DNA of 64,000 bases from Parazoarcus communis (GCF_003111645.1 NZ_CP022187.1:3286001-3350000), one strand, 5' to 3'; numbered from the stretch's first letter, positions 7,410 through 16,809 are shown. Notes: generated from the letters alone by a model not told the origin. Made by a program: numbers and translations.

Positions 7410-9110
7410 TCATGCAGCCTGCGCGACCGGGTTGCCGGCCGCAGCCGGGTCCAGCCGGTTCACACCGCTGACGATGGCGCGAATGGACGCGGTGACGATG
7501 TTGGTGTCGATGCCGACGCCATAGCAGTCGATGCCGCCGCTGGCGCCCGAGAGTTCGATGAAGGCGCAGGCTTGCGCGTTGCCGCCGTCCTCGCTCGGCG
7601 CCACCGAACGCTCCTCGAAACTGCGCACCTGAACGTCGATGCCGACGGTGCGCAAGGCATGCACTGCGGCATCGATCGGACCGTTGCCTTCACCGGCCAG
7701 CATGTGCCGCGTGCCACCGATCTCGACCACGAGGCGGATGCCCTGTGCCGCGCCATGCTCGAACAGGTGATGCTCGCAATAGCGCACCGGTGTGTCGGTC
7801 TCGAGATAGGTGTCCGAGAACAGCCCCCAGATGTCGGCTGCCGCCATTTCACCGCCGGTCGCATCGGTCACCTTCTGCACTTCGCGTGAAAACTCTACCT
7901 GCAGGCGACGCGGCATGGCGATGCCGTATTCGGTTTCGAGCAGGTAGGCGATGCCGCCCTTGCCCGACTGGCTATTGACCCGGATCACCGAGTCATAGCT
8001 GCGGCCGACATCGGCCGGGTCGATCGGGAGATAGGGTACGTTCCACGGGGCGCCGGCCTTTTGAGCAGCGAATCCCTTCTTGATGGCGTCCTGGTGGGAG
8101 CCTGAGAAGGCCGTGAATACGAGATCCCCCACATAGGGGTGGCGTGGGTGGATCGGGAGCTGGTTGCAGTACTCGACGGTGCGTGCAACCGCGTTGATAT
8201 CGGAGAAATCGAGCCCCGGGTTGATGCCCTGGGTGTAGAGGTTGAGCGCGAGGGTGACGATGTCCACGTTGCCGGTGCGCTCGCCGTTGCCGAAGAGACA
8301 GCCTTCCACGCGGTCGGCGCCCGCCATGAGGCCGAGCTCGGCGGCGGCGACGCCCGTGCCGCGGTCGTTGTGCGGGTGCAGGCTGAGGATGACGCTGTCG
8401 CGACGGGCGAGATTGCGGTGCATCCACTCGATCTGGTCCGCATAGATATTGGGCGTGGCGACCTCGACCGTGGCCGGAAGATTGAGGATCACCTTGTTGT
8501 CGGGCGTCGCGCCCCACTCGGCCGTGACCGCATCGCACACCTCGACGGCGAAGTCGATCTCGGTGGCGGAGAAGGTTTCCGGGCTGTATTCGAGCACGAA
8601 CTCGGTTTCCGGCTGCTCGGCGGCGAGCTGCTTGATCATGCGTACGGCCGATACGGCGAGCGCAATCACTTCGGGCTTGCTCATGCCGAACACGACGTCG
8701 CGGAAGGTCGGCGATGTCGCGTTATAGACGTGAATGATGGCGCGCGGCGCGCCGCGCACCGACTCCATGGTGCGGCGGATGAGGTCTTCACGTGCCTGGG
8801 TGAGCACTTCGATGGTGACGTCGGCGGGAATGTGACCGCCCTCGACGAGCTGACGCACGAAGTCGAAGTCGGTTTGCGAGGCCGAAGGGAAGCCAACCTC
8901 GATCTCCTTGAAGCCGATCTCGCACACGGTGCGGAACATGCGCATCTTGCGCTCGACATTCATCGGCTCGAACAGGGCCTGGTTTCCGTCGCGCAGGTCG
9001 GTGCTCATCCAGATCGGCGCCTTGTCGATGACGCGGTTCGGCCACTGACGGTCGGCGAGCCGGATCGGTGCAAAGGGACGGTACTTGGTGGCTGGATCCT
9101 GCAACATCAT
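7410..9110 (-). CDS. leuA: 2-isopropylmalate synthase
   Basis: A 566-residue enzyme that condenses acetyl-CoA with 2-oxoisovalerate, the first committed step of leucine synthesis in the cytoplasm. The HMGL-like TIM barrel has [13 protein letters not shown] with the metal-binding Asp and the metal-binding HxH in LHPHNDRG. The C-terminal regulatory domain (from about residue 430) includes [19 protein letters not shown]. The length and N-terminus (DPATKYRPF) place it in the longer LeuA type with residues before the barrel. The first ATG at 9110 follows GAGGAA at a good distance. It stands alone, not with ilv or other leu genes. Confidence 0.96.
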   Translation of the reverse strand: MMLQDPATKYRPFAPIRLADRQWPNRVIDKAPIWMSTDLRDGNQALFEPMNVERKMRMFRTVCEIGFKEIEVGFPSASQTDFDFVRQLVEGGHIPADVTIEVLTQAREDLIRRTMESVRGAPRAIIHVYNATSPTFRDVVFGMSKPEVIALAVSAVRMIKQLAAEQPETEFVLEYSPETFSATEIDFAVEVCDAVTAEWGATPDNKVILNLPATVEVATPNIYADQIEWMHRNLARRDSVILSLHPHNDRGTGVAAAELGLMAGADRVEGCLFGNGERTGNVDIVTLALNLYTQGINPGLDFSDINAVARTVEYCNQLPIHPRHPYVGDLVFTAFSGSHQDAIKKGFAAQKAGAPWNVPYLPIDPADVGRSYDSVIRVNSQSGKGGIAYLLETEYGIAMPRRLQVEFSREVQKVTDATGGEMAAADIWGLFSDTYLETDTPVRYCEHHLFEHGAAQGIRLVVEIGGTRHMLAGEGNGPIDAAVHALRTVGIDVQVRSFEERSVAPSEDGGNAQACAFIELSGASGGIDCYGVGIDTNIVTASIRAIVSGVNRLDPAAAGNPVAQAA

Positions 9111-9420
9111 GGCGTGTTCCTCGATCTGTCTGAGCCCTGAGGCGATAGGGAGAATCTTACGCAGGAGTACGCGGCAGACGATTGCAAGTTCAGCACAAAA
9201 TCAGATTGAATGGAGAATAATATTGCGTTGAAAGTCGTTTAGTTGGCAGATTATCCATTCAGGAAGCGATTCACTGATTTTCCGCGTGTCAAATCGTCTG
9301 TGCGCGTGTGATTTCGTTCGTGATGACAAATCGATTTACGCACTTTCTGCGACGTTGTCCGCTCCTTCCTGTCCGGCCAGGGCATTGGCTTGAGGCGTGC
9401 AGCCGTGTTAGAACCTACTG
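9111..9420. promoter_or_regulatory. AT-richer divergent intergenic region of leuA and sigma-54 activator gene
   Basis: These 310 bases hold no convincing gene and are visibly AT-richer than the flanks (about 9190-9350). They must carry the promoters of leuA (minus) and the activator (plus). On the minus strand a TTGACA is present near 9286-9291 without a good -10 at standard spacing. I see no sigma-54 element or strong hairpin. Confidence 0.4.
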
Positions 9421-11034
9421 ATGGAGCAAGCACAGCCTACCGAGTCCGATCCGGACAGTTCCCCCTCGTTCTGGCGCGAACAGGAGATGCTGCTGATGCA
9501 GCAGGTCATGGGCCTCGTCGGGAAGAGCCTTTCGCCCGATGTCGTCTTGCGCGAGACCCTGCACTTGCTGTCGGAACTGCTCGGCCTCAACCGCGGGCGA
9601 ATCGTCCTGCTCGACGATGACGGCAAATCGAGCCGGATTCGCTACGCCTATGGCCTGACCCGGCATGAGGTCGAGCGCGGGCGCTATCTGCCCGGGGAAG
9701 GTGTCACCGGGGCGGTGCTGGCGCACGGTCAGCTCATCATCGTGCAGGACATCGATCGTGACGAGAACTTCCTCGGGCGTGCGGTCGAGCGTGAGAATCT
9801 CCCTTCAGGACCGGTCTCCTTCATTGCCTTGCCCATCCGCATCGAACAGAAAACCATTGGCGTGCTCGCCTGTCACCGCATTCGCACGCGCAGCCGCGCG
9901 CTTGCCGACGACCTCTCGATTCTGCGCATCCTGGCCACGCTGGCCGGGCAGTTGCTGCAGTTGCAGGCGATGCTCGAGGCCAAGACCCGCGAGCTTGAGC
10001 AGCAGAACCAGATCCTGATTCATGCCCTCGAGCACGAGACCGCCCGCTACGGCATCATCGGCACGTCACCGCCCCTGCTGCGGGCCATTTCCGAGCTGGA
10101 GAAGGTGTCGGATTCGACCGCGAGCGTGCTGCTGCTGGGTGAATCGGGCACGGGCAAGGAACTGTTTGCGCGAGCCCTGCATCTTGCAAGTCCGCGCCGC
10201 GACGCGCCCTTCATCAAGGTGAATTGCGCGGCGATCCCCGATACCTTGTTCGAGTCCGAACTGTTTGGCTACGAGCGTGGCGCATTTACCGGCGCCAGCA
10301 CGAACCGCGAGGGGCTGTTCGAGCAGGCGAACCGGGGCACGATCTTTCTCGACGAGATCGGCGAACTTCCGCTCCCGATGCAGGGCAAACTGCTGCGTAC
10401 CCTGCAGGAGGGCACGATCACCCATCTTGGCGGCAAGCGCGAGATCCGCATTGACGTCCGCCTGGTGGTGGCGACGAACCGCGATCTCGAAATGGAGGTG
10501 GCCCGCGGGCTGTTCCGGCAGGATCTCTACTATCGCCTGAACGTGATCCCCATCCGGCTGCCTTCACTGGCTGAGCGCAAGAGCGATATCCATGCCCTTG
10601 CGCTCAATTTCATGAGCCGGGCCAACCAGGCCAACCAGCGCAGCGTGAACCTGACCCAGGAGGCGATTGCGCGGCTGGAAGCGTACTCGTGGCCGGGCAA
10701 TATCCGCGAACTGGCGAACCTGATCGAGCGCATCGTGCTGCTGGCCGAGAAGCCGATCGTGGGTCTTGCCGACATCGAGAAATTCATGCCCAGCGGCGAA
10801 GCAGCGTCGGCAGCGAAGGCGCTGGCCGAGTCCGCACCGGGTGCAGGGGCAGCGGCGAATCCGGGCACGTTTCCGAACGTTCGCCCCTATGCGCCCGCAG
10901 GATCGCACTCTGCCGCCGAGTTGCGCCAGGCGCTCGCTCAGTGCGGGGGCAACAAGTCGCGAGCGGCACAGGTGCTGGGCATGACTGCGCGCCAGTTTGC
11001 CTATCGCTGGCAGAAACTGGCGCTGGATGCGTGA
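9421..11034 (+). CDS. NifA-like sigma-54-dependent activator with GAF domain
   Basis: A 537-residue enhancer-binding protein. Residues about 35-180 form a GAF domain. Residues about 210-445 form the AAA+ sigma-54 interaction domain with Walker A GESGTGKE, the sigma-54 contact motif ERGAFTGA and Walker [12 protein letters not shown]. The C-terminal Fis-type HTH is [27 protein letters not shown]. Domain order resembles NifA, but the interdomain cysteines of oxygen-sensitive NifA are absent and no nif genes are near, so it is not called NifA. It lies directly upstream of a perfect sigma-54 promoter and should activate the OsmC-to-cyanase operon. What the GAF domain senses is unknown. Confidence 0.9.
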   Translation: MEQAQPTESDPDSSPSFWREQEMLLMQQVMGLVGKSLSPDVVLRETLHLLSELLGLNRGRIVLLDDDGKSSRIRYAYGLTRHEVERGRYLPGEGVTGAVLAHGQLIIVQDIDRDENFLGRAVERENLPSGPVSFIALPIRIEQKTIGVLACHRIRTRSRALADDLSILRILATLAGQLLQLQAMLEAKTRELEQQNQILIHALEHETARYGIIGTSPPLLRAISELEKVSDSTASVLLLGESGTGKELFARALHLASPRRDAPFIKVNCAAIPDTLFESELFGYERGAFTGASTNREGLFEQANRGTIFLDEIGELPLPMQGKLLRTLQEGTITHLGGKREIRIDVRLVVATNRDLEMEVARGLFRQDLYYRLNVIPIRLPSLAERKSDIHALALNFMSRANQANQRSVNLTQEAIARLEAYSWPGNIRELANLIERIVLLAEKPIVGLADIEKFMPSGEAASAAKALAESAPGAGAAANPGTFPNVRPYAPAGSHSAAELRQALAQCGGNKSRAAQVLGMTARQFAYRWQKLALDA

Positions 11035-11074
11035 TGGTTCCGAGCGGAGGCGCAGCTATCGCCCTGGCCTGAAG

Positions 11075-11107
11075 TGTCTACAAAATGTCGACATTGTTAA
11101 CAATGTC
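11075..11107. promoter_or_regulatory. Candidate enhancer (UAS) for the sigma-54 activator
   Basis: An 18-bp perfect palindrome GACATTGTTAACAATGTC spans 11090-11107. It overlaps TGTCGACA (11086-11093), and the near-copy TGTCTACA lies at 11075-11082, giving tandem TGTC/GACA half-sites. The centre is about 105-115 bases upstream of the -24/-12 promoter, the usual enhancer distance. Palindrome seen; binding by the adjacent activator inferred. Confidence 0.65.
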
Positions 11108-11170
11108 AGTGGCTGTGATCGGATATCCAGATGATGACGATCACATCAAGTCGCCTCTTGTATTGATAAA

Positions 11171-11183
11171 AATCAATGTTTTA
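11171..11183 (+). promoter_or_regulatory. IHF binding site
   Basis: AATCAATGTTTTA matches the IHF consensus WATCAANNNNTTR at every specified base. It lies between the candidate enhancer and the sigma-54 promoter, where IHF usually bends DNA to bring activator and polymerase together. Confidence 0.65.
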
Positions 11184-11200
11184 AGAAGTTTGCTGTTCTT

Positions 11201-11217
11201 CTGGCACGGTCGTTGCA
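11201..11217 (+). promoter_or_regulatory. Sigma-54 (-24/-12) promoter of the cyanate cluster
   Basis: CTGGCACGGTCGTTGCA fits the sigma-54 consensus YTGGCACGNNNNTTGCW completely, with GG at -24 and GC at -12 correctly spaced. It lies about 80 bases before the TTG start of the OsmC-like gene and downstream of its presumed activator gene, on the same strand. Confidence 0.88.
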
Positions 11218-11297
11218 AAAGGGATGTCGAGTCCATCGAATTTGCGATGAACCGAGTGCGGTAGCAAATCCGCCGTCCAATTCCCCAGGAGAACGCC

Positions 11298-11852
11298 TTG
11301 ACGACCACGACCCTCAACCCCCAAACCGTCAAAACCCAGCTTCGCCCGATCGATCGCGACGGGCTGTTGAAATTCGCCGCTTCGGGTCGCGAGAACCCCG
11401 AGCGCCGCGGTACCAACAAGGTTCATACCGTGATGCAGGGCCAGTTCCGCTCGTGGAGTTTTGTCGGGATCCATAACCCGGTGGTGGTCGATGAGCCCCT
11501 GCACCTGTTCGGCGAGAACACCGCTCCGGCACCGGGCGAAATCGTCCTCTCCGCGCTCGGTGGCTGTCTCAGCGTCGGCATCACGGCGGTGGCCACCCAT
11601 CGTGAGGTCAAGCTGTCGCGCCTCGAGGTCTTTCTCGAAGCCGATATCGGCAATACGGCCGCCTGGGGTGCCGGCGGCGCGGAACGCAAGCCCGAAGAGA
11701 TGGGTTTCCAGGACATCCGGGTCAAGGTCGTGATCGAGGGCGACGCCAGCCGCGAAGAGCTCGACGACATCGTCAAGCATGCGAACTACTACTCGCCGGT
11801 CGCGAACACGATGCGCAACCCGATTCCTTTCACCATCGGCCTGGCCGACTGA
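11298..11852 (+). CDS. OsmC family protein lacking the second redox cysteine
   Basis: A 184-residue OsmC/Ohr-fold protein. The conserved helix ALGGCLSVGITAVA holds C90. The second redox position, normally Cys in a CPVSNT motif, is Ser (S166 in YYSPVANTM). Classical OsmC/Ohr enzymes use both cysteines to reduce organic hydroperoxides, so this one probably does not run the usual disulfide cycle. The start is a TTG at 11298 with AGGAGAA upstream; no ATG fits. It is the first gene after the sigma-54 promoter and heads the operon. A role in binding or processing a thiol or hydroperoxide intermediate of the pathway is possible but unproven. Confidence 0.85.
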   Translation: MTTTTLNPQTVKTQLRPIDRDGLLKFAASGRENPERRGTNKVHTVMQGQFRSWSFVGIHNPVVVDEPLHLFGENTAPAPGEIVLSALGGCLSVGITAVATHREVKLSRLEVFLEADIGNTAAWGAGGAERKPEEMGFQDIRVKVVIEGDASREELDDIVKHANYYSPVANTMRNPIPFTIGLAD

Positions 11853-11896
11853 GGGCCCCACGCCTCGTCCTGCCAGCCTTAACCGGAGAAAAAGCC

Positions 11897-13039
11897 ATGA
11901 ATCCTGCCGATGAAAGCCAATCTGTGTTCGAACCGTCGTGGACCGATGCACAGGTCATGGAACGCGTGACTGCGGTTGCAAACGGTCCGTTGTCCGATGC
12001 GGCGTACCGTATCGATCACGAAGGCCACTATCCGCTCGAGATCATGGCCTCACTCGGCCGGGCCGGGGCGTTTGGCGCCCACCTTGAAGACAGCGGATGC
12101 CGCTATGGCCTCGCCATCGACGCGATGCGCGCAATCAGCCGCAGCTGCGGATCGACCGGGTTCCTGACCTGGGCTCACGATGTATGTGGCCTGTACATGG
12201 AGCAGTCGGGCAATCCGGCGCTGACTGGCGAGATGCTGCGCGCTCACACGCTCGGCGAGACCTTCGGCGGGACGGCACTCTCCAACCCGATGAAGGCGCT
12301 CGCCGGCATCGAGAAGATGCTGCTGCGTGCCACCAAGGTGGCCGGTGGCTACCGGGTGAGCGGCGCGCTGCCCTGGGTCAGCCACATTGCCCCGGGGCAG
12401 TACTGTGGCGCGATTGCAGCGGTCTATCGTGACGACGGCAGCCGTTCGCACGAGATCATGTTCATGCTGCGTTGCACCGAAGACGTCGTGCTGCGCGCGT
12501 GTCCGGAGTTTTCGGGCATGGAGGGCACGAGCACCTGGGGTGTCCGTCTCGACAATCTCTTTGTTGGCGAAGACGACATGATCGCCGACCCCGCCAAGCC
12601 CTTCATCGCCCGCATCCGGGCAGCCTTCGTGCTGCTTCAGGCCGGTATCGCGGTGGGGGTGGCGCAGGGCAGTATCGATTCGATGAGGGAGGTGGAGCCG
12701 CTGCTTGGGCATGTGAACAGCTTCCTGCACGACCGCCCCGATCAACTGCAGGCCGAGTTCGACGAGCTTGGCGCGCGGGTGGCGAAGCTTGCGCTGACGC
12801 CCTACGACGGGAGCAAGGACTATCTTCTCGATGTGCTCGACGCCCGCACCCAGGGTGCCGAGTTCGCGCTGCGCGCATCGCAGTCCGCCCTCATGCATCA
12901 GGGCGCGCGCGGCTACCTGATGAGTTCAGCACCTCAGCGCCGCATCCGCGAGGCGCACTTCGTTGCCATCGTGACCCCCGCGATCAAGCATCTGCGCTGG
13001 GAGATGGATCGTCTGTCGCGCGAGGAGATGCCGGCATGA
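11897..13039 (+). CDS. Acyl-CoA dehydrogenase-fold flavoprotein, possible monooxygenase
   Basis: A 380-residue protein with the acyl-CoA dehydrogenase fold: helical N-terminal domain, middle beta domain ([34 protein letters not shown]) and C-terminal four-helix bundle ending [24 protein letters not shown]. The position that holds the catalytic Glu in many dehydrogenases (YEGTSEI) reads VTPAIKH, so the usual base is missing. The fold also covers group D flavin monooxygenases. Coupling by an ATGA overlap to a rubredoxin/reductase suggests an electron-consuming oxygenation or reduction. The ribosome site AGAAAAAGCC is weak-to-fair. The substrate is unknown. Confidence 0.78.
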   Translation: MNPADESQSVFEPSWTDAQVMERVTAVANGPLSDAAYRIDHEGHYPLEIMASLGRAGAFGAHLEDSGCRYGLAIDAMRAISRSCGSTGFLTWAHDVCGLYMEQSGNPALTGEMLRAHTLGETFGGTALSNPMKALAGIEKMLLRATKVAGGYRVSGALPWVSHIAPGQYCGAIAAVYRDDGSRSHEIMFMLRCTEDVVLRACPEFSGMEGTSTWGVRLDNLFVGEDDMIADPAKPFIARIRAAFVLLQAGIAVGVAQGSIDSMREVEPLLGHVNSFLHDRPDQLQAEFDELGARVAKLALTPYDGSKDYLLDVLDARTQGAEFALRASQSALMHQGARGYLMSSAPQRRIREAHFVAIVTPAIKHLRWEMDRLSREEMPA

Positions 13040-14382
13040 GCGCATCGACATCCGCGTGGAAGCAATTCATCTGCCGCGCCTGCGGCCTGATCTACGACGA
13101 AGAAAAGGGAGACCCCGATAGCGGGCTGGCGCCCGGAACCCGCTTCGAGGACATCCCCGACGATTGGGAGTGTCCGCTGTGCGGGGTCATGAAGAACGAT
13201 TTCGAGCCGTACGCCGGACTCGAGATGGAAAGCCCGGCATGTGCATCCGTCGCGGTCTCCCGCACTGCGGGTGTCGTCATCGTCGGTGCCGGCATTGCCG
13301 GCTGGTCGGTTGCGGAGGCGGTTCGCGCGCTTGATCCCGAAATCGGAATCACGCTGGTGAGTGCCTGTCACGCCGATCGCTATCACAAGCCGGAGCTCTC
13401 GATTGCGCTGAGCCGGGGGTATGAACCTGAAGATCTGGTGCGCGAAAGTGCTGCCGCTGCGGCCGCGCGTCTGGGTGTGCGCTTGCTGGCCGACACCTGC
13501 GTGGTCGGCCTGTCGCCCGCGCTGCACCAGCTGCGGACGTCCCGTGGAACGCTGCAATTCACGAAACTGGTGCTTGCACAGGGCGCGCGTCCTGCGTTGC
13601 CTGCCGCCCTGCCTGCCGATGTGTGCTGGCGGGTCAACAACCTTGCGGGCTGGTCGGGGCTGCGCGCCAGGCTGGTATCGGGAAAGCGCCGTGTTGCAAT
13701 CGTCGGCGCCGGGATGGTGGGTTGCGAACTTGCAGAAGACTTTGCCCGTGCCGGCCACGCCGTGACCTTGCTCGACCTGCAGGCCACGCCGCTGGCGGCC
13801 TTGCTGCCGCCGCTCGCCGGCGAGCGCCTGCGCCTGAGTCTTGAAGCGCTTGGTGTCGAATTCATTGGATCGGCGCAGGTCGCTTCGGTCACCCCTGCGG
13901 CGGATGGCAGCAAGCACATCGTCACTGCCGGCGGCCTCCGCATCGACGCCGACGAGGTTGTCGCGGCCACCGGCCTGGTCACCGAAGACCGCATTGCGCG
14001 CGCTGCAGGGCTCGAGTTCGAGCGCGGCATCGTGGTTGATCCGGTCAGCATGCAAACCAGTGCCAGCGACGTGTATGCGCTGGGCGACTGCGTCAGCCTG
14101 TCCGGCATGCCCTGCCGCTTCATCGAACCGATCGCGAAACAGGCCGCCGCCATTGCGCATGACCTGCTTGGCCGTCAGCACCCGGGCTATGCGCATGTTC
14201 AACCCGTGATACGGCTCAAAACCAAATCGCTTCCGGTCGTGGTGCATGGCTTGCCCTGCGCGGACGGGGAGTGGGTGGTGGTCGAGGAAACCGCCGACAT
14301 GTTGCGCATGAACCAGCGACGCAACGGTGAGGTGGTGGCAAGGCTGGAGGCAGGTAGTCTGCGCCAGCGCCTTGCTGCCTGA
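13036..14382 (+). CDS. Rubredoxin-rubredoxin reductase fusion
   Basis: A 448-residue fusion. Residues 8-55 are a rubredoxin with ligands C13, C16, C46 and C49 (CRACG ... CPLCG). Residues about 75-448 are an FAD/NAD(P)H pyridine nucleotide-disulfide-type reductase with the FAD motif [13 protein letters not shown], the NAD motif [16 protein letters not shown] and the late FAD motif VYALGDC. It should pass electrons from NAD(P)H through FAD to the fused rubredoxin, then to a partner. The start ATG at 13036 overlaps the preceding stop by ATGA, so the dehydrogenase-fold protein is the most likely partner. Rubredoxin and reductase are more often separate proteins, as in alkane hydroxylation. Confidence 0.9.
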   Translation: MSASTSAWKQFICRACGLIYDEEKGDPDSGLAPGTRFEDIPDDWECPLCGVMKNDFEPYAGLEMESPACASVAVSRTAGVVIVGAGIAGWSVAEAVRALDPEIGITLVSACHADRYHKPELSIALSRGYEPEDLVRESAAAAAARLGVRLLADTCVVGLSPALHQLRTSRGTLQFTKLVLAQGARPALPAALPADVCWRVNNLAGWSGLRARLVSGKRRVAIVGAGMVGCELAEDFARAGHAVTLLDLQATPLAALLPPLAGERLRLSLEALGVEFIGSAQVASVTPAADGSKHIVTAGGLRIDADEVVAATGLVTEDRIARAAGLEFERGIVVDPVSMQTSASDVYALGDCVSLSGMPCRFIEPIAKQAAAIAHDLLGRQHPGYAHVQPVIRLKTKSLPVVVHGLPCADGEWVVVEETADMLRMNQRRNGEVVARLEAGSLRQRLAA

Positions 14383-14440
14383 CGCCGCCAGCATTCGAAC
14401 GACAACAGATTTTTCCCTTCCAGAGAAAAGGTGCCCAGCC

Positions 14441-15823
14441 ATGAAAGACGAAAACCTCTATCGCCCCTATGCGGCCGATGTCGCACTCGGTCGCTGCTCC
14501 TGTGGTCAGCATGGCAGCCAGCACGAACATGATGCCGAAGCGGCACGCGCGCGCAGCCTGCGCGGCGAGAAGGCCGAAAGCCTCTCCACCGATTTTGTTG
14601 AAGCCGCGCTGGTGCGTGCGCTGTTCCCGCAGGACGCGACCCGTCGCCGGTTCCTGAAGGCGGTTGGCGCCAATGCGGCGATGGCCGCGATTGCCAGCAT
14701 GATGCCGATTTCCGACCTCCAGGCCATGACGCTGGAGAAGGCCGGGCCGCTGGAGAAGAAGGATCTGACGGTGGGCTTCCTGCCCATCACCTGCGCGACG
14801 CCGATCATCTTTGCCGGCGCCGCCGACTTCTATGGTCGTGAAGGGCTGAACGTCACGCTGCAGAAGACGGCAGGCTGGGCGATTGTGCGCGACAAGGTGC
14901 TGGCGAAGGAATTCGACGCATCGCACATGCTGTCGCCAATGCCGCTGGCGATCTCGCTCGGTGCAGGCTCGACCGCGGCACCGATGGTGATGCCGGTGAT
15001 GGAGAACATCAACGGCAACGCCATCACCCTCCATGTGAAGCACAAGAACAATCGCGACCCCCGCAACTGGAAGGGCATGAAGTTCGCGATCCCGTTCGAT
15101 TACTCGATGCACAACTTCCTGCTGCGTCACTACTTTGCCGCCCATGGCCTGGACCCGGACAAGGATGTGCAACTGCGCGTGATGGCGCCGCCCGACATGG
15201 TTGCGAACATGCGCTCCGGAAACCTCGACGGCTTCATCGTCGCCGAGCCGTTCAACCAGCGTGCGGTCTATGAGAAGGTCGGCTTCATTCACCTGCTGAC
15301 GAGCCAGATCTGGGACAACCACCCGTGCTGCGCCTTCGCCGCGACCGAGGATTTCGTCAACCAGAACCCCAACACCTTCGCAGCGCTCGTGCGCTCGATC
15401 ATCCGTGCCACCGCATACGTCAACAAGGCCGAGAACCGCAAGGGCGTGGCCGAGATGATCGCGCCGGCGAACTATCTCAACCAGCCGCAGACCGTCGTGG
15501 AGCAGGTGCTGGTGGGGCGCTATGCCGATGGTCTGGGGCGTGTGCTCAGCGAGCCCAACCGGATTGCGTTCGACCCCTTCCCCTGGCATTCGATGGGGGT
15601 GTGGATGCTGACGCAGATGAAGCGCTGGGGCTACATCAAGGGCGACGTGAATTACCAGGACATCGCCGAGCGCGTGTATCTCGCCACCGATGCGAAGAAG
15701 CGCATGGCCGAGCTTGGGCTGGAGGCGCCGGCGCAGACCTACAAGAAGCACATGATTCTGGGCAAGGAGTTCGATCCTGCGCAGCCCGAGGCCTACCTGA
15801 AAGGCCTTTCAGCCGGGGCGTGA
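14441..15823 (+). CDS. NrtA/CmpA-family ABC substrate-binding protein, likely cyanate-specific
   Basis: A 460-residue periplasmic binding protein of the nitrate/bicarbonate/cyanate group. The SBP body starts near residue 105 with LTVGFLPITCATPIIFA. An unusually long N-terminal region carries a Cys/His-rich stretch (C19, C21, H24, H28, H30), then a twin-arginine motif TRRRFLK at residues 67-73 and a hydrophobic segment, so export by Tat is likely. Ligand specificity is inferred from cynS four genes downstream; nitrate, bicarbonate or a related small anion remain possible. The ATG at 14441 follows AAAAGG. It forms the operon with the permease and ATPase genes below. Confidence 0.82.
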   Translation: MKDENLYRPYAADVALGRCSCGQHGSQHEHDAEAARARSLRGEKAESLSTDFVEAALVRALFPQDATRRRFLKAVGANAAMAAIASMMPISDLQAMTLEKAGPLEKKDLTVGFLPITCATPIIFAGAADFYGREGLNVTLQKTAGWAIVRDKVLAKEFDASHMLSPMPLAISLGAGSTAAPMVMPVMENINGNAITLHVKHKNNRDPRNWKGMKFAIPFDYSMHNFLLRHYFAAHGLDPDKDVQLRVMAPPDMVANMRSGNLDGFIVAEPFNQRAVYEKVGFIHLLTSQIWDNHPCCAFAATEDFVNQNPNTFAALVRSIIRATAYVNKAENRKGVAEMIAPANYLNQPQTVVEQVLVGRYADGLGRVLSEPNRIAFDPFPWHSMGVWMLTQMKRWGYIKGDVNYQDIAERVYLATDAKKRMAELGLEAPAQTYKKHMILGKEFDPAQPEAYLKGLSAGA

Positions 15824-15855
15824 GGCCGGACCCACTCCATAACAGAGAGACCATC

Positions 15856-15966
15856 ATGTCAGCCAGTTCGCAACGACTCAACATCCGCCCGGATGCGCCG
15901 GAACTGTCCCGTCAGCACGGATGGGCAGACGTCCTTTCACCCTGTGGCAAGGGGGTGCGGCCATGA
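15856..15966 (+). CDS. Small ORF of 36 codons coupled to the permease gene
   Basis: An ATG at 15856 preceded by AGAGAG opens a frame for MSASSQRLNIRPDAPELSRQ and 16 more residues, ending with a TGA that overlaps the permease ATG (ATGA). No signal peptide, membrane segment or known domain is visible; there is one Cys. The position between binding protein and permease with precise overlap suggests a real leader-like or coupling ORF. Alternatively it may be only a translational relay. I do not recognise it. Confidence 0.45.
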   Translation: MSASSQRLNIRPDAPELSRQHGWADVLSPCGKGVRP

Positions 15967-16805
15967 ACAAGCACCTGCCTATTCGTGCCGCACTGCTGTC
16001 GCTCGTGCTCTTTGCCTGCTTCATTGGCATCTGGCATTACGCGACGCTGCCGTCGGACAACGTAGCGGTGTCCGCCGCCGACGCGGAATACGCCGCCCTG
16101 ATGGGGCAAGGCGCGGGCAAGGCCGAGGGCTTTCCGACGCCGTCGGCGGTCGGGCGCACCTTCGTGCATTTCCTGTCCGACCCCTTCTACGACAATGGCC
16201 CCAACGACAAGGGGATCGGCATCCAGATCGCCTACTCGCTGATGCGCGTCGGCGCGGGATTCTTCCTCGCCACGCTGGTGGCCCTGCCGCTTGGATTCAT
16301 CATCGGCATGTCGCCGTTGATGACGCGGGCGCTCAACCCCTTCATCCAGGTACTCAAGCCGATCTCGCCGCTGGCGTGGATGCCGCTGGCGCTGTACGTG
16401 CTGAAGGACTCCGACGTATCGGGCATCTTCGTCATCTTCATCTGCTCGATGTGGCCGATGCTGCTCAACACCGCGTTCGGTGTCGCGTCGGTGCGGCGCG
16501 ACTGGATCAACGTGGCGCGCACGCTCGAAGTGGGGCCGATGCGCAAGGCCTTCCAGGTCATCCTGCCGGCGGCAGCGCCGACCATCCTGACCGGCATGCG
16601 CATCTCGATGGGCATTGCCTGGATCGTCATCGTCGCAGCCGAGATGCTGGTCGGCGGAACGGGGGTCGGCTATTTCGTGTGGAACGAGTGGAACAACCTC
16701 GCCCTGCCTAACGTGATCTTTGCAATCACCATGATCGGCCTCGTCGGCATGCTGCTCGACTTCGCTTTCGGTGTGTTGCAGAAGATGGTCACCTACCGGG
16801 ACTGA
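15963..16805 (+). CDS. ABC transporter permease (NrtB/SsuC family)
   Basis: A 280-residue inner-membrane permease. An N-terminal membrane segment (residues about 8-25) is followed by a periplasmic stretch and the BPD_transp_1 core of five or so helices. The EAA-type loop interacting with the ATPase is ARTLEVGPMRKAFQVILPAAAPTILTGMRISMG. SPLAWMPLALYV and GYFVWNEWNN are typical of the nitrate/cyanate/bicarbonate group. The ATG at 15963 overlaps the small ORF stop; GGCAAGGGGG serves as ribosome site. An earlier in-frame ATG at 15921 is less likely. With the flanking genes it forms a three-component importer. Confidence 0.88.
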   Translation: MNKHLPIRAALLSLVLFACFIGIWHYATLPSDNVAVSAADAEYAALMGQGAGKAEGFPTPSAVGRTFVHFLSDPFYDNGPNDKGIGIQIAYSLMRVGAGFFLATLVALPLGFIIGMSPLMTRALNPFIQVLKPISPLAWMPLALYVLKDSDVSGIFVIFICSMWPMLLNTAFGVASVRRDWINVARTLEVGPMRKAFQVILPAAAPTILTGMRISMGIAWIVIVAAEMLVGGTGVGYFVWNEWNNLALPNVIFAITMIGLVGMLLDFAFGVLQKMVTYRD

Positions 16806-16809
16806 TGCC

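Noticed and set aside
8139-9140. Open frame antisense to leuA
   Set aside because: It fully overlaps leuA and has no recognisable domain.
9190-9258. 22-codon minus-strand ORF in the leuA leader with four Leu codons
   Set aside because: The Leu codons are scattered, no ribosome site and no attenuator hairpin followed by T-run is seen, so a leader peptide is unsupported.
9421-11034. Calling the activator NifA
   Set aside because: The interdomain cysteines of oxygen-sensitive NifA and any nif genes are missing; domain order alone does not justify it.
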